36,871 nucleotides of DNA from JAQIBY01 sp046546095 (lineage in GTDB: Bacteria > Bacteroidota > Bacteroidia > Bacteroidales > ML635J-15). Numbering within the stretch: the first letter of the stretch is position 1; every line of letters begins with the position of its first letter. The notes under the pieces were generated by a model. That model did not search any database. It was given only the letters and a program-made list of their open reading frames with translations, and was not told the DNA's origin. Position numbers and translations under genes: made by a program. Location: the NCBI GenBank assembly GCA_046546095.1, contig JBKGYK010000026.1:1-36871 (forward strand), written 5' to 3'. Below are positions 25,284-33,945 of this stretch, in pieces.

Positions 25284-25320
25284 TATTTGCATTTTGTTAA
25301 ACTGATAAGAGATAAGATAA

Positions 25321-25325
25321 AGGAG
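25321..25325 (+). promoter_or_regulatory. Strong Shine-Dalgarno AGGAG
   Basis: AGGAG lies 8 bases before the ATG at 25334. Such a clear site is uncommon among the genes of this window, and it fixes the start of the small membrane protein. Confidence 0.7.
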
Positions 25326-25333
25326 AGAATATT

Positions 25334-25555
25334 ATGTTCAAACTGATTTTGATAGCAAGTTTACTACTGGGATTTGTCATTCTGTTGCTTGGTGTTCAGA
25401 TCTTCTTCGGCAAAAAGAAAAAATTCCCAGACACACATATTGGCGACAATAAGGATATGGAAAGATTGGGTATTTCATGTGCATCCTCAGATGATCCGGG
25501 AAGTTGTTCATGCCAGGTTGAAGGCATCAAAGGAGCTTGTCAGAACAAAGACTAA
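25334..25555 (+). CDS. Small membrane protein with Cys-rich tail (73 aa)
   Basis: A 73-aa protein with one N-terminal helix (about residues 4-25, LILIASLLLGFVILLLG) then a Lys patch (KKKK) and a soluble tail with Cys in CASSDDPGSCSCQVEG and GACQ. The same style occurs in small Bacteroidota membrane proteins near energy-converting complexes, but I cannot name the family. The Cys cluster may bind a metal or form disulfides. The gene lies 50 bases after the antiporter stop, and has the AGGAG site described above. It faces the SpoIID-like gene, 58 bases apart. Confidence 0.7.
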   Translation: MFKLILIASLLLGFVILLLGVQIFFGKKKKFPDTHIGDNKDMERLGISCASSDDPGSCSCQVEGIKGACQNKD

Positions 25556-25613
25556 TTCCCAAATCCCGGGTAAAAAGTGTTTTTTTGGGGAGTATCTCCG
25601 GATTCCGGAAACC

Positions 25614-26786
25614 TTATTCACCTCCGAGTCGTTCCAGCCCTTCGAATACATCCAGCAATCTGAGGTGCACCACCATAGAACCGGAATAATAATGACTGAT
25701 GATATCCTCATAATCATACTGTAGAACAGCCATAGCCATAGCACCTTCCTGGCTGAGCCCAACTCCGTGGCCGTAGCCTTTTCCTCTGAAGATCAACTTA
25801 TTACTTTCGATATCCATATCAAAATAAGCGGATTTCAGGTCAAAATATGATCTGATCTTTCGCATGGGAATGCTAACCCTGTTAAACTGAATGACGGGAC
25901 TGCGTTCTTCAATTTTTTTAATCAGCAGGCTGTCATCAGTATTTCTGGTATCCACGCCCTGATTTGTCAGAAAAATACGCCATTCAGCAAGGCTTATATC
26001 TCTCTGCCAGGTAGCATGTTTGCCTCCGAGGCTAAACGTATCCTCTACGGATACCAGGTAATCCAGATGGGAGGTCCATACATCACGTGCATTGGCGGTA
26101 ACACCTCCGCTGTTGGAATGATACACGGCATTGATAAGAGTAAATGCGCTGTCAACAATCACCTCACCTCTGGTTTGGCCGGCTGCCTCAATAATGTCCG
26201 GGTCAGTGGCCTTACCGGGATAAACCTGACAATGTGTTTTATCACAAAGCTGAAATCCTTCTGCCTCGTGACGGTGCAGATTTCTCAGGGCATAAGTTCG
26301 GGCAATCACTGCCTGGGTTTTATAATATTCCTGATGTGCATTGTATCCGCCTTCTGCTTCAGCGGTGGCTGCCACATAAGCTTCCAGGGGTACCAGGTTT
26401 ATCGCCCGTAGAATGCCGGAATCATCATAAAACTTAAGATTTCCGGTATAAGCCCGGGCTCCGGCATCTTCTCCGGGCAAATTGATAAAAAAACCACTTT
26501 CTGTACTGTCGGCAATGAGCAGAATTTCGCCGGCTGTAAACTCAATGCTATCTGAAGTTAGCGCCACCTGTCCGTTGTGCGCGCTCACACTGATGTTTGT
26601 ATTTGCCGGCAACACAGCACATGTGCTGTCTCCGGCCACAATTTTGTAATTGTCTTTTTGTGTAGTGATTTTGAAACCATCTGTCTCCTGCTGGTAAAAT
26701 AGCGCCACGCTGATCTCCTGAGCAATGCCCGAATAAGAAAAGAAGCAGAGACAAATGACGAGGCAGTATTTTTGCAGATACATCAT
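25614..26786 (-). CDS. Secreted SpoIID/LytB domain protein
   Basis: A 390-aa exported protein: signal peptide (KYCLVICLCFFSYSGIAQ), then a beta-rich region, then the SpoIID domain from about 110. Recognisable features are LVPLEAYVAATAEAEGG, YKTQAVIARTYAL, DKTHCQVYPG, YHSNSGGVTANARDVW and FRGKGYGHGVGLSQEGAMAMA, including a Glu in the EAEGG segment that corresponds to the catalytic position of SpoIID lytic transglycosylases. Its role is likely peptidoglycan cutting, acting on strands without stem peptides (family knowledge). Its ATGATG start overlaps the lpxB stop (TGA), so it is the last gene of the surE-lpxB operon. Confidence 0.88.
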   Translation of the reverse strand: MMYLQKYCLVICLCFFSYSGIAQEISVALFYQQETDGFKITTQKDNYKIVAGDSTCAVLPANTNISVSAHNGQVALTSDSIEFTAGEILLIADSTESGFFINLPGEDAGARAYTGNLKFYDDSGILRAINLVPLEAYVAATAEAEGGYNAHQEYYKTQAVIARTYALRNLHRHEAEGFQLCDKTHCQVYPGKATDPDIIEAAGQTRGEVIVDSAFTLINAVYHSNSGGVTANARDVWTSHLDYLVSVEDTFSLGGKHATWQRDISLAEWRIFLTNQGVDTRNTDDSLLIKKIEERSPVIQFNRVSIPMRKIRSYFDLKSAYFDMDIESNKLIFRGKGYGHGVGLSQEGAMAMAVLQYDYEDIISHYYSGSMVVHLRLLDVFEGLERLGGE

Positions 26787-27898
26787 GAAATCAGACTGTA
26801 CATTGCTGAGGCAATCCGGTCAGATACCCCATGTTCACCCAATTTTGTTTTCAATTCTTCGTACTTTTCGAGCACAAGTTTTCGTTTTTCTCCTCCGGGA
26901 AGAATTTTCTGAAATTCATTTTTAAGGCTGTCTCTTGTCATCTGGTGCTGGATAAGCTCGGTGACTACATCCTCATCCATAATCAGATTTACAAGGCTAA
27001 ACCGACGTATTTTCACAAACATCCGTGCTATATTGAAACTCAGGGGGCTTGTTTTATAGCACACAACCTGTGGCACATCAAAGAGGGCAGCTTCCAGAGT
27101 AGCAGTTCCACTGGTAATCATACCGGCCTTTGCATGATAAAGAATATCGTAGGTTGCATCAAACAACAGGTGTGCCTGGTGATATTCACGGAGGAACTGT
27201 TGATAAAACTCAGGTTCCATGCCAGGTGCCCCGGCAATCAGGTATTCATATCCCGGAAAATTTTCTGCAGTTTCAAGCATCAGGGGAAGCATTCTGGAAA
27301 TTTCCTGTTTTCTGCTTCCGGGCAATATGGCAATTACCGGTTTATCCGACAATTTGTATTTGCTTTGGAATTCCTGCAATGGCAAAGGCTGGTAATGATT
27401 GACAGCATCAATCAGTGGATGCCCCTGATATTCAACATCTACATCAAATTTTCTGTAGAATTCCGGTTCAAACGGCAAAATGGCAAATATTTTATCAAGA
27501 TTTTTCCGCATACTGTACACGCGGTCTTTTTTCCATGCCCAGACATTGGGAGAAATATAATGAAATGTTTTGAATCCGGCTTTTTTTGCCCATCTGGCAA
27601 GGCGCAGGTTAAATCCCGGGAAATCTATGGTAATCAGCACATCCGGATTAAACCTGATAATATCATTTTTGGCAAATCTGAAATTTTTTCTGATGGTATT
27701 CAGATGGGCAATTACCTCAACAAATCCCATGATGGCAAGTTGCTTGTAGTGTTTTCGGATTTCAGCTCCGGCTTCCTGCATTTTTTCTCCTCCCCATGCG
27801 AGGATTTCAGCCTCGGGATCAGCTTTTTTGATTCCGCGGATGAGATTGGAACCGTGGAGGTCTCCGGATGCTTCGCCTGCGATGATGTAATACTTCAT
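26783..27898 (-). CDS. lpxB: Lipid-A-disaccharide synthase
   Basis: A 371-aa glycosyltransferase of lipid A synthesis; it joins lipid X and UDP-2,3-diacylglucosamine. Family marks are IIAGEASGDLHGSNLIRG, MGFVEVIAHL, ITIDFPGFNLRLA, YISPNVWAWKKDRV, LPFEPEFY, YQGHPLID, ILPGSRKQEI, and SGTATLEAALFDVPQVVCYKT. The presence of LpxB confirms a Gram-negative envelope. It is preceded by a small membrane protein gene (12-base gap) and overlaps the SpoIID-like gene by four bases. The frame on the opposite strand is long too but is a shadow. Confidence 0.96.
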   Translation of the reverse strand: MKYYIIAGEASGDLHGSNLIRGIKKADPEAEILAWGGEKMQEAGAEIRKHYKQLAIMGFVEVIAHLNTIRKNFRFAKNDIIRFNPDVLITIDFPGFNLRLARWAKKAGFKTFHYISPNVWAWKKDRVYSMRKNLDKIFAILPFEPEFYRKFDVDVEYQGHPLIDAVNHYQPLPLQEFQSKYKLSDKPVIAILPGSRKQEISRMLPLMLETAENFPGYEYLIAGAPGMEPEFYQQFLREYHQAHLLFDATYDILYHAKAGMITSGTATLEAALFDVPQVVCYKTSPLSFNIARMFVKIRRFSLVNLIMDEDVVTELIQHQMTRDSLKNEFQKILPGGEKRKLVLEKYEELKTKLGEHGVSDRIASAMYSLIS

Positions 27899-27910
27899 AC
27901 CGCCATGAAA

Positions 27911-28222
27911 TTAGGCAAATTTCAGAAGAATCACGACAATGACATAGAGAAAAATGGAAAAAACAATGCCTCTGTTGGCATACCAGTACTCATAGCCTTT
28001 CAGTATGTAGAAAGGGATGAGATTGACCAGTGTGGCAAGGCTGAAAATGGGAAGGAAAGTTCCCATGGCTACCAGATAATCCAGGTATTGAAACAAACTC
28101 ACGCCGGATCTTGCACGTGTAAGGTAAAAAATCACTACCACCAATAAAGGAAGTGTCAGTCCGATGAGCAGACCAAACCATGGTTTATTAAACTTCTGAC
28201 GCTTTTTCTTTTTTTCATTCAT
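27911..28222 (-). CDS. Small integral membrane protein in the surE-lpxB operon
   Basis: A 103-aa protein with a basic N-terminus (KKKKRQK) and about three helices: FGLLIGLTLPLLVVVIFY, a middle one around FLPIFSLATLVNLIPF, and a C-terminal IVFSIFLYVIVVILL. I recognise no catalytic motif. It sits between surE and lpxB, with 19- and 12-base gaps, so it is co-transcribed. Placement with lpxB hints at an envelope role (inference). Confidence 0.85.
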   Translation of the reverse strand: MNEKKKKRQKFNKPWFGLLIGLTLPLLVVVIFYLTRARSGVSLFQYLDYLVAMGTFLPIFSLATLVNLIPFYILKGYEYWYANRGIVFSIFLYVIVVILLKFA

Positions 28223-28241
28223 GATTGAAACAAATTTGGGG

Positions 28242-29009
28242 TTAGAATGTCCAGTCAGACATATTTTGCAAACTGTGATAGTCTGTCAGATCAGCCTTGA
28301 CAGGGACAACGGAGGCCTTATTTTTTGAAAGCACATATTCATCGGTATTTGGTGTTCCATCCTCGTTGTTTTCGAAATATCCGGTAAGCCAGTAATAAGG
28401 TGCACCTCCCGGATCGTGGCGTTTTTCAAATTCTCCCTGCCACACACCAAATGTCTGTCGGCAAACCTCAATACCTTTGAACTCCTCAGGCTTGATATCG
28501 GGGATATTGACATTAAAAACCACGCGGTCGGGCAGATTTTCTTTCAGCATTTTACTGACCACCTGTTTCACCACCTGTTTTGATAAGGTAAAATCAGCAT
28601 CTGCAGCATGGTTACACAATGAAAATCCGGCTGAGGGAATATTGTGTAATCCTGCTTCAAGGGCCACACCCATGGTGCCGGAATATATGACAGAGACTGC
28701 TGCATTGGAGCCATGATTTATACCGGAAAGCACCATGTCAGGACGTACATCCAGAATCTGGTCAATGGCCAGTTTGATACAATCCACCGGTGTGCCATTA
28801 ACCACATAGAATTTCACATCGTCAGTGCGCTCAACTTCCCTGATCCGGAGAGGATTCTTTACGGTAATGCTATGTGATTTTCCGCTTTGTCCTTCTTCAG
28901 AAACCACGACCACAACCCGGCCAAACTCTTTGGCAACTGCGATTAAACTATGCAAGCCCTCTGCATAAGGGCCATCATCATTGGATATCAAAATATAAGG
29001 CTTCGCCAT
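28242..29009 (-). CDS. surE: 5'-nucleotidase SurE
   Basis: A 255-aa survival protein with metal-site DD in ISNDDGPYAEGL, the SGKSHSIT loop, VNGTPVDCIKLAI, LSGINHGSN and YSGTMGVALEAGL. It removes phosphate from nucleoside monophosphates and some polyphosphates. The ATG at 29009 is chosen over an upstream in-frame ATG at 29042, which would lie inside the predicted promoter. It is the first gene of the operon with the membrane protein, lpxB and spoIID-like genes. Confidence 0.95.
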   Translation of the reverse strand: MAKPYILISNDDGPYAEGLHSLIAVAKEFGRVVVVVSEEGQSGKSHSITVKNPLRIREVERTDDVKFYVVNGTPVDCIKLAIDQILDVRPDMVLSGINHGSNAAVSVIYSGTMGVALEAGLHNIPSAGFSLCNHAADADFTLSKQVVKQVVSKMLKENLPDRVVFNVNIPDIKPEEFKGIEVCRQTFGVWQGEFEKRHDPGGAPYYWLTGYFENNEDGTPNTDEYVLSKNKASVVPVKADLTDYHSLQNMSDWTF

Positions 29010-29030
29010 AATTTCAAAATTATTGGGGAG

Positions 29031-29060
29031 CAAAGATAGCAAAATCAGGCGGTTTTCAAA
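29031..29060 (-). promoter_or_regulatory. Promoter of the surE-lpxB operon
   Basis: On the minus strand TTTG (29060-29057), 18 bases, then TATCTTTG (29038-29031): a full consensus match. Transcription would start near 29024, about 15 bases before the surE ATG. Confidence 0.72.
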
Positions 29061-29132
29061 CCGTTTCCGTGCATATCCATACCGGGAATTATCAGTATAA
29101 AAGCGTAGAATCTTTTCAGCCTTTTCACGGTC

Positions 29133-29161
29133 TTTCGGTGAAAGACATGTCCTTATATTTG
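29133..29161 (+). promoter_or_regulatory. Candidate promoter of the small secreted protein
   Basis: TATATTTG at 29154-29161 is an exact -7 element, with TTTC at 29133-29136 as a near -33 element 17 bases upstream. The start codon is at 29187. Confidence 0.5.
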
Positions 29162-29186
29162 TTGCAGATCAAAACGATCAGAAAGA

Positions 29187-29612
29187 ATGATAAAACAGAT
29201 AATCATATTGGGCGCAGCCATTTTACTGCTGACATCAGTCAGCATCGCTCAGACATCTGTTATGAAAGCAGCTCCGGAAATTGATTTTGATCAGGATCAG
29301 TCTGATAAGGATGTTTATGCAGAAGAATTTGATGACAATCTGTACATATCCCTGGTTCTAAAGAATGAAGATACAAGTGGATTTTACACTTTTGAACGTT
29401 CCTATGACAATGAGAATTATGTGATTTTGTCAAAAAAGATATTCAGTGCAGAAGTTGATTACGATAATCGTCAGTTTACATTTATCAGCAAATTGCCTGA
29501 TAAGCCTGCAATGTACAGGATATACAAATTCACACCGGAGAAAGTAAGTCTGGTAAAGGAATATGAGTATTATCCACATAACAATGGAGGTCTTGCAGAG
29601 GAATATCATTAA
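29187..29612 (+). CDS. Secreted protein of unknown function (141 aa)
   Basis: A signal peptide (KQIIILGAAILLLTSVSIAQ) is followed by an acidic region (DFDQDQSDKD, EEFDD) and a beta-rich core (NLYISLVLKNEDTSGFYTFERSYD, NRQFTFISKLPD, MYRIYKFTPEKVSLVKEYEYYP). The pattern of FYTFERSYDNENY is like the start of a fibronectin-type-III or T9SS-associated domain, but a complete domain is not visible. No Cys in the mature part. It has its own predicted promoter and terminator, so it is a single-gene unit. Confidence 0.75.
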   Translation: MIKQIIILGAAILLLTSVSIAQTSVMKAAPEIDFDQDQSDKDVYAEEFDDNLYISLVLKNEDTSGFYTFERSYDNENYVILSKKIFSAEVDYDNRQFTFISKLPDKPAMYRIYKFTPEKVSLVKEYEYYPHNNGGLAEEYH

Positions 29613-29672
29613 GTCTATCCCCTATCCCCCAATATCTGGTTATATTTACTTCGTAACTATCTCACCAATGAA

Positions 29673-29706
29673 ACCGCCCCTGACCCCATCAGGGGCGGTA
29701 CTTTTT
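29673..29706 (+). terminator. Rho-independent terminator after the small secreted protein
   Basis: ACCGCCCCTGA (29673-29683) and TCAGGGGCGGT (29689-29699) form a perfect 11-bp stem with a 5-base loop, followed by five T at 29702-29706. It is 61 bases after the stop codon. Confidence 0.9.
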
Positions 29707-29788
29707 GTAAGGGTTACAGATTACCGGCAGAAACATCATTACACTACCGGATACTGCCTATCAGGTTTGAAAAACCGATACAGAAGAC

Positions 29789-29819
29789 TTGCAAAACACG
29801 CCCGGAATGATTATCTTTC
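29789..29819 (+). promoter_or_regulatory. Candidate promoter for rhomboid, nearly leaderless
   Basis: TTG (29789-29791), 20 bases, TATCTTTC (29812-29819; one mismatch to TAnnTTTG). The rhomboid ATG at 29826 is only 6 bases further on, where transcription itself would be expected to begin. Confidence 0.4.
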
Positions 29820-29825
29820 ACCAAA

Positions 29826-30560
29826 ATGGAAACATCACCTCAAATAGAGAAAAAACGATTCCGGATATCCCTCTTTGTCACGCTGATGCTATTGTTACTC
29901 ATGTGGGCTGTTCACCTTTTGAATTTCAGCCTTGATATGGAGCTCAACCGATACGGCATCAATCCGCGGGAGTGGAAAGGACTGATCGGTATACTGGCAG
30001 CACCCCTGCTTCATGGCGACTGGCAGCATCTTACAGCCAACAGCATGAGTTTCATTGTTTTGGGGACGGGTTTGTTTTATTTGTATCCCAAAACAGGCTA
30101 CCGGGTTTTTACACTATCCTGGATAAGTTCAGGGATACTTGTCTGGCTGATTGCACGTCCCAGTCACCATATTGGTGCAAGCGGAGTCATTTATGCGATG
30201 GCCGCCTTTTTGTTTTTATCCGGCATATTGCGCAAAGATTACCGGATGATGGCAATTTCTCTGATCATCGTTTTCATGTATGGTTCCATGGTTTGGGGGA
30301 TCTTCCCCGGCAAGCCCGGTATAAGTTGGGAAGCGCACTTTGCCGGTATGTTTATGGGCTTTTTGCTGGCATGGGTATACAGGAAGCATGGACCTCAAAA
30401 ACCTGTGTATTCATGGGAAACAGAAGAATTGCAGGATGATGAGGAAGAGGATGAGTACAGAGGCAAGCCCGGCTATCACTCGAGCCACACTTTATTTGAG
30501 GATGTTGAAATCCACTATCCTGAAAACGATGACAAGGATGAGGATAAAAATTCCGGCTAA
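29826..30560 (+). CDS. Rhomboid family intramembrane serine protease
   Basis: A 244-aa protein with about six helices. Catalytic Ser is in GASGVIYAM (the GxSG motif) and the His in WEAHFAGMF; HGDWQHLTANSMS carries the conserved His/Asn loop. This makes an active rhomboid plausible, cleaving membrane proteins within the bilayer. The C-terminal about 50 residues are a cytosolic acidic tail (DDEEEDE, NDDKDEDK) that most rhomboids lack. It is transcribed alone: a terminator lies upstream, and the next gene converges 7 bases after its stop. Confidence 0.92.
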   Translation: METSPQIEKKRFRISLFVTLMLLLLMWAVHLLNFSLDMELNRYGINPREWKGLIGILAAPLLHGDWQHLTANSMSFIVLGTGLFYLYPKTGYRVFTLSWISSGILVWLIARPSHHIGASGVIYAMAAFLFLSGILRKDYRMMAISLIIVFMYGSMVWGIFPGKPGISWEAHFAGMFMGFLLAWVYRKHGPQKPVYSWETEELQDDEEEDEYRGKPGYHSSHTLFEDVEIHYPENDDKDEDKNSG

Positions 30561-30567
30561 GCTCAAT

Positions 30568-31839
30568 TCAGCACTTTTTGTATTTTGAGCAGATAGCATC
30601 CACACTGGTTTGATATTTTTTCAGCATCAAATCATATTCTTCCTTTAAGACTTTCAGCATTTCCCGTATCTGGTTTTTGTTTTGATACAGACTCAGAACA
30701 ACCCTCACCCCACCCTGATGATAGGGTGTGGCAGGAAACACACCGGGCGTAATGTGATATCCCCGGCTCAGCATCCGGCGGCAGACATCTATCACCATAT
30801 CCGGCATACCGGCTGCAATGAAAGCAATGGGGGTTAGTGTTTTATCGATGACAGGCAGTTCCAGCATTTCAGCCTCATCGTAAAAGAGTTGCATCTGCTC
30901 ACGGAGTGTATTTTGCAGATGAGAGATTTCCTCTGACTGATGAATTCCGGCGGATTCAATGATCGCTCCCAGCACAGAAGGTTCTGGCGGAGAAGTAAAT
31001 ATCAGGGTTGAACCAGTAAAAAGAATTTTTTCACGTGTCTGCTCATCAGGACAAACCAGCAATCCCCCTCCTGCACCAAATCCTTTTCCCAGCGAGGTAG
31101 TGAGAAACATCTGCTTATGGTATTTCATTTTTGACAATGTCCAGCCTTTTCCGTTTTGGCCGCACCATCCCATGCCATGAGCATCATCAACATACAAACG
31201 AAACTGTGGATATCTGTTCATCAGTTTTTCCAGTTCCGCGGCGGGCAAAACATCGCCAAACATAGAATATATCCCGTCAGCCATATACCAGATTCGTTCA
31301 TATTTTGTGCTAAGTTCCTGTATTCTGGTTTCAAGTTTGTCCATCCTGTTGTGCCGGACTGCTTCAATGTGTACACCATAGCCTTTCAGCATATCACAGG
31401 CCAGCCTGACAGATGTATGCACCTGATGGTCAAGTATCACAGCATCGCTTTTATTAACCAGAACCGGAATGGCAGCTATATGCCCCAGGGTGGTTCGGGG
31501 TGTGATGATCACAGGTTTCCCGAATAAATCTGCCATGGCATTTTCTGCTCTTCTGTAGATATCAAGTTTCATGTAAGTGCGTGAAACGGCAGTATATACG
31601 CCATTTTCCATGACCGCATCGGCTGCTGCTTTCCGCAAACGCTGATCCACAGACAATTTATGATAATCACATATGGAAAAATTCACAAAGCTCTCCCCTG
31701 TTTCCAGGATTTCTTCATATCCTGTAAAAGCTCCACCTGTAATGCTCAGATGAGACATTCCTTTTTCTTTACCTGCTTTCATAACCGAAAGCGCCTGCGT
31801 CATTTGCTCGTTGTTCATATTGATTTTTTTTACCAGCAT
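30568..31839 (-). CDS. PLP-dependent alpha-oxoamine synthase family enzyme
   Basis: A 423-aa fold-type I enzyme (402 if the second in-frame ATG at 31818 is used). Marks are NFSICDYHKLS at the N-terminus, LDHQVHTSVRLAC, ADGIYSMFGD, YVDDAHGMGWCG and the PLP-lysine site TTSLGKGFGAGGG. This family condenses an amino acid with an acyl-CoA, with loss of CO2: 8-amino-7-oxononanoate synthase, 2-amino-3-ketobutyrate ligase, serine palmitoyltransferase, cysteate acyltransferase and the CqsA signal synthase. The lack of neighbouring biotin or sphingolipid genes prevents a finer call. The sequence is clearly not a canonical BioF or Kbl. A link to the ketosynthase operon 11 kb away is only a possibility. 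Confidence 0.82.
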   Translation of the reverse strand: MLVKKINMNNEQMTQALSVMKAGKEKGMSHLSITGGAFTGYEEILETGESFVNFSICDYHKLSVDQRLRKAAADAVMENGVYTAVSRTYMKLDIYRRAENAMADLFGKPVIITPRTTLGHIAAIPVLVNKSDAVILDHQVHTSVRLACDMLKGYGVHIEAVRHNRMDKLETRIQELSTKYERIWYMADGIYSMFGDVLPAAELEKLMNRYPQFRLYVDDAHGMGWCGQNGKGWTLSKMKYHKQMFLTTSLGKGFGAGGGLLVCPDEQTREKILFTGSTLIFTSPPEPSVLGAIIESAGIHQSEEISHLQNTLREQMQLFYDEAEMLELPVIDKTLTPIAFIAAGMPDMVIDVCRRMLSRGYHITPGVFPATPYHQGGVRVVLSLYQNKNQIREMLKVLKEEYDLMLKKYQTSVDAICSKYKKC

Positions 31840-32175
31840 ATTTTCCTAAAAAACTATCAACCAGGTATAGCAGAAGAAAATAAGCTGATGGAGTTTATAC
31901 CTGCAATATAATCTTAAGATATCACTTTATTGTACATGTCCGGCTTTTTTAGACTGCCTCATTCTTTTATTATATACTCAAAGCAAACACATATGAACAA
32001 CAACAACTTTCGAATAATTGGAAATTCATGAAACTGCATCCGTATAATTAAATGTGTAATTTCACTGAGAATCTTACTTCACATCATAAATATTATTATC
32101 AATACCAGTAAGTTCTTATTTGTGAATTTATCAAGAACTATTTTTCGTTATTTTTGTTGAAATATCGAACATGAT
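31840..32175. other. 336-bp divergent regulatory region
   Basis: AT-rich, without a credible gene. It separates the divergent oxoamine synthase and the second histidine kinase. GGTATA (31864-31869 area) has a matching TATACC about 30 bases later. AGTTCTT/AAGAACT (32111-32139) lies just ahead of a -7-like TATTTTTG at 32149-32156. The rest holds nothing I can name. Confidence 0.5.
32111..32156 (+). promoter_or_regulatory. Candidate promoter with overlapping operator palindrome
   Basis: Perfect 7-bp inverted repeat AGTTCTT (32111-32117) and AAGAACT (32133-32139), 15 bases apart. TATTTTTG (32149-32156, exact TAnnTTTG) follows; the expected -33 site falls between the arms. The kinase ATG is at 32176. 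No consensus -33 element is seen, as is common for activator-dependent promoters. Confidence 0.4.
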
Positions 32176-33882
32176 ATGATAGCAGCCAAGAATAAAATAA
32201 GAGAAGGAAAGGAATTCATTGATTTTGAAAGAAAGTTCGTGATGGCCCTCAGCCTGATTGCAGGAATCATGGCTCTTGTCGGAACGATTATCAACATCAG
32301 CCTGGGTTTCCCCCTGATATTATACCTGATTCCCTTTGTGGGCGCCCTGTTATATGCTTACACTTATTATCTGGCATGGAAATCAAGAAAAATATTGCTG
32401 GCCAAATGGCTAGTCACTATTCTCAGTCTCATCATTGTCAATTCCCTATGGTTTTTCAATTACGGATCGGACGGACCCGCACCCTACTTTTTTGTTGTTC
32501 TGTACAGTATTTTGATTTTTACCTGGTCGGGCCGCACCCTGGTATATATTACTATTGCCATGGGTTTGAACCTGCTGGGCATTTTCCTGCTTGATCTGTA
32601 TGTACCCGGCCTTACCGGAGAATATGAATCCGAGTTAACCCGCTTGATTGACACCTATACGGGGATTTTGATTTATATTGCCATCATTTTCGTTATTTTG
32701 AGACTTTCAAAGCACGCCTACATTAAGGCATACCGCGAAGCAAGGCAGGCAGACATGCTCAAATCGGCCTTTTTGGCAAACATGAGTCACGAAATACGCA
32801 CACCGCTGAATGCCATTCTGGGTTTTAGTGAAATGATGACAAAGCGCAATTTGACATCAACTCAGAAACATGAATTTCATAAGATCATCAAGGAAAACAA
32901 TGATCAATTGCTGCAGGTAATCAATGACATTTTGGATGTATCAAAAATTGAAGCCGGGGAACTGGAATTAAATCCGGCGGTTCATGAGATTACAGAAATA
33001 CTTGAAAATCTGAAACATACATTTGACCAATTCCTTGAAAATCAAAACAAACCTGAAGTAACACTTTCATTTGAATATCCCGGTCAAAAGATTTATCTGG
33101 AAACTGACAAAGCACGGCTGAGACAAGTGCTGTCAAATTTGTTAAGCAATGCCATAAAATTCACACATAAAGGCAAAGTGGAACTGAAATGTGAAGTTCA
33201 GGAAGACAGCCTTGAGTTTTCGGTTAGCGACACCGGGATAGGGATAAGCAAAAGTGATCAGGAAAATATTTTCAAACGTTTCTACAAGGTTTCCGATACT
33301 AGCAATGATGAAGTGTACAGCGGCACAGGGATTGGTCTTTTTATTACAAAGCATCTTGTTCAGCTACTTGGCGGAGAACTCACAGTGAGTTCTGAAGAAG
33401 GCAAGGGTTCGATATTCAGTTTTTCATTGCCCAAAAAGAATTTTCACACTGAACGCCCTGCTCCGGAACACAGCAGACAAGAAGATACCCGGTCTGATCT
33501 GAGTGCCATCAAGGTCATTGTGGCTGAAGACGACAAATTCAATCAGCACTTTTTTAAGCAGATATTGAACAGTTTTGGCATCGACCCAATTCAGGTATGC
33601 GATGGCAATAAAGTTATGGATGCCATCAGGGAGCATCCGGATACAGACATCATCCTCATGGATTTAAAAATGCCGGATCTTGCCGGTACAACCGCCATGA
33701 AAAAAATCCGCAAATTCAACTCTTCAGTGTACATCATTGCTCAAACGGCACATGCCATGGCTGAAGATGAAGCCAAAAGCATGAAAGAGGGTTTTGATGA
33801 TTACATTTCCAAGCCCATAGATACGGAGATTTTGAAACGCAAACTGCTGAAAGGCATCAACAAAAAAAGGAAGAACAAGTAG
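32176..33882 (+). CDS. Hybrid histidine kinase with multi-helix membrane sensor
   Basis: A 568-aa sensor. About six helices at residues 20-185 form a membrane input without a large periplasmic loop (MALVGTIINISLGFPLILYL, FVGALLYAYTYYLAW, ILLAKWLVTILSLIIVNS). HisKA has H205 in SHEIRTPLNAILGFSEMM; the ATPase has SNLLSNAIKFTH, SDTGIGIS and GTGIGLFI. A C-terminal receiver ends the protein with the pocket AEDDKFNQ, acceptor D496 (LMDLKMP) and K in ISKPID. No HTH domain and no adjacent regulator. It belongs with the kinase at 3149 in kinase and receiver style but has a different sensor; its stimulus is unknown. Confidence 0.92.
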   Translation: MIAAKNKIREGKEFIDFERKFVMALSLIAGIMALVGTIINISLGFPLILYLIPFVGALLYAYTYYLAWKSRKILLAKWLVTILSLIIVNSLWFFNYGSDGPAPYFFVVLYSILIFTWSGRTLVYITIAMGLNLLGIFLLDLYVPGLTGEYESELTRLIDTYTGILIYIAIIFVILRLSKHAYIKAYREARQADMLKSAFLANMSHEIRTPLNAILGFSEMMTKRNLTSTQKHEFHKIIKENNDQLLQVINDILDVSKIEAGELELNPAVHEITEILENLKHTFDQFLENQNKPEVTLSFEYPGQKIYLETDKARLRQVLSNLLSNAIKFTHKGKVELKCEVQEDSLEFSVSDTGIGISKSDQENIFKRFYKVSDTSNDEVYSGTGIGLFITKHLVQLLGGELTVSSEEGKGSIFSFSLPKKNFHTERPAPEHSRQEDTRSDLSAIKVIVAEDDKFNQHFFKQILNSFGIDPIQVCDGNKVMDAIREHPDTDIILMDLKMPDLAGTTAMKKIRKFNSSVYIIAQTAHAMAEDEAKSMKEGFDDYISKPIDTEILKRKLLKGINKKRKNK

Positions 33883-33945
33883 AGAGCAGCAGATTTGCAT
33901 AAGCGTAGTATTTTCTATTCTTTTGCTCCGGCTAATTCAGGCAGT

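Noticed and set aside
26831..28147. Long plus-strand frame (438 codons) opposite lpxB
   Set aside because: It lies antisense to a certain lpxB, has a low-quality composition rich in Phe, Ile, Lys and Cys, and no start context.
30568..31839. Naming the oxoamine synthase as BioF, Kbl or a sulfonolipid enzyme
   Set aside because: The motifs fit the whole family, and no neighbour belongs to biotin, threonine or sphingo/sulfonolipid pathways.
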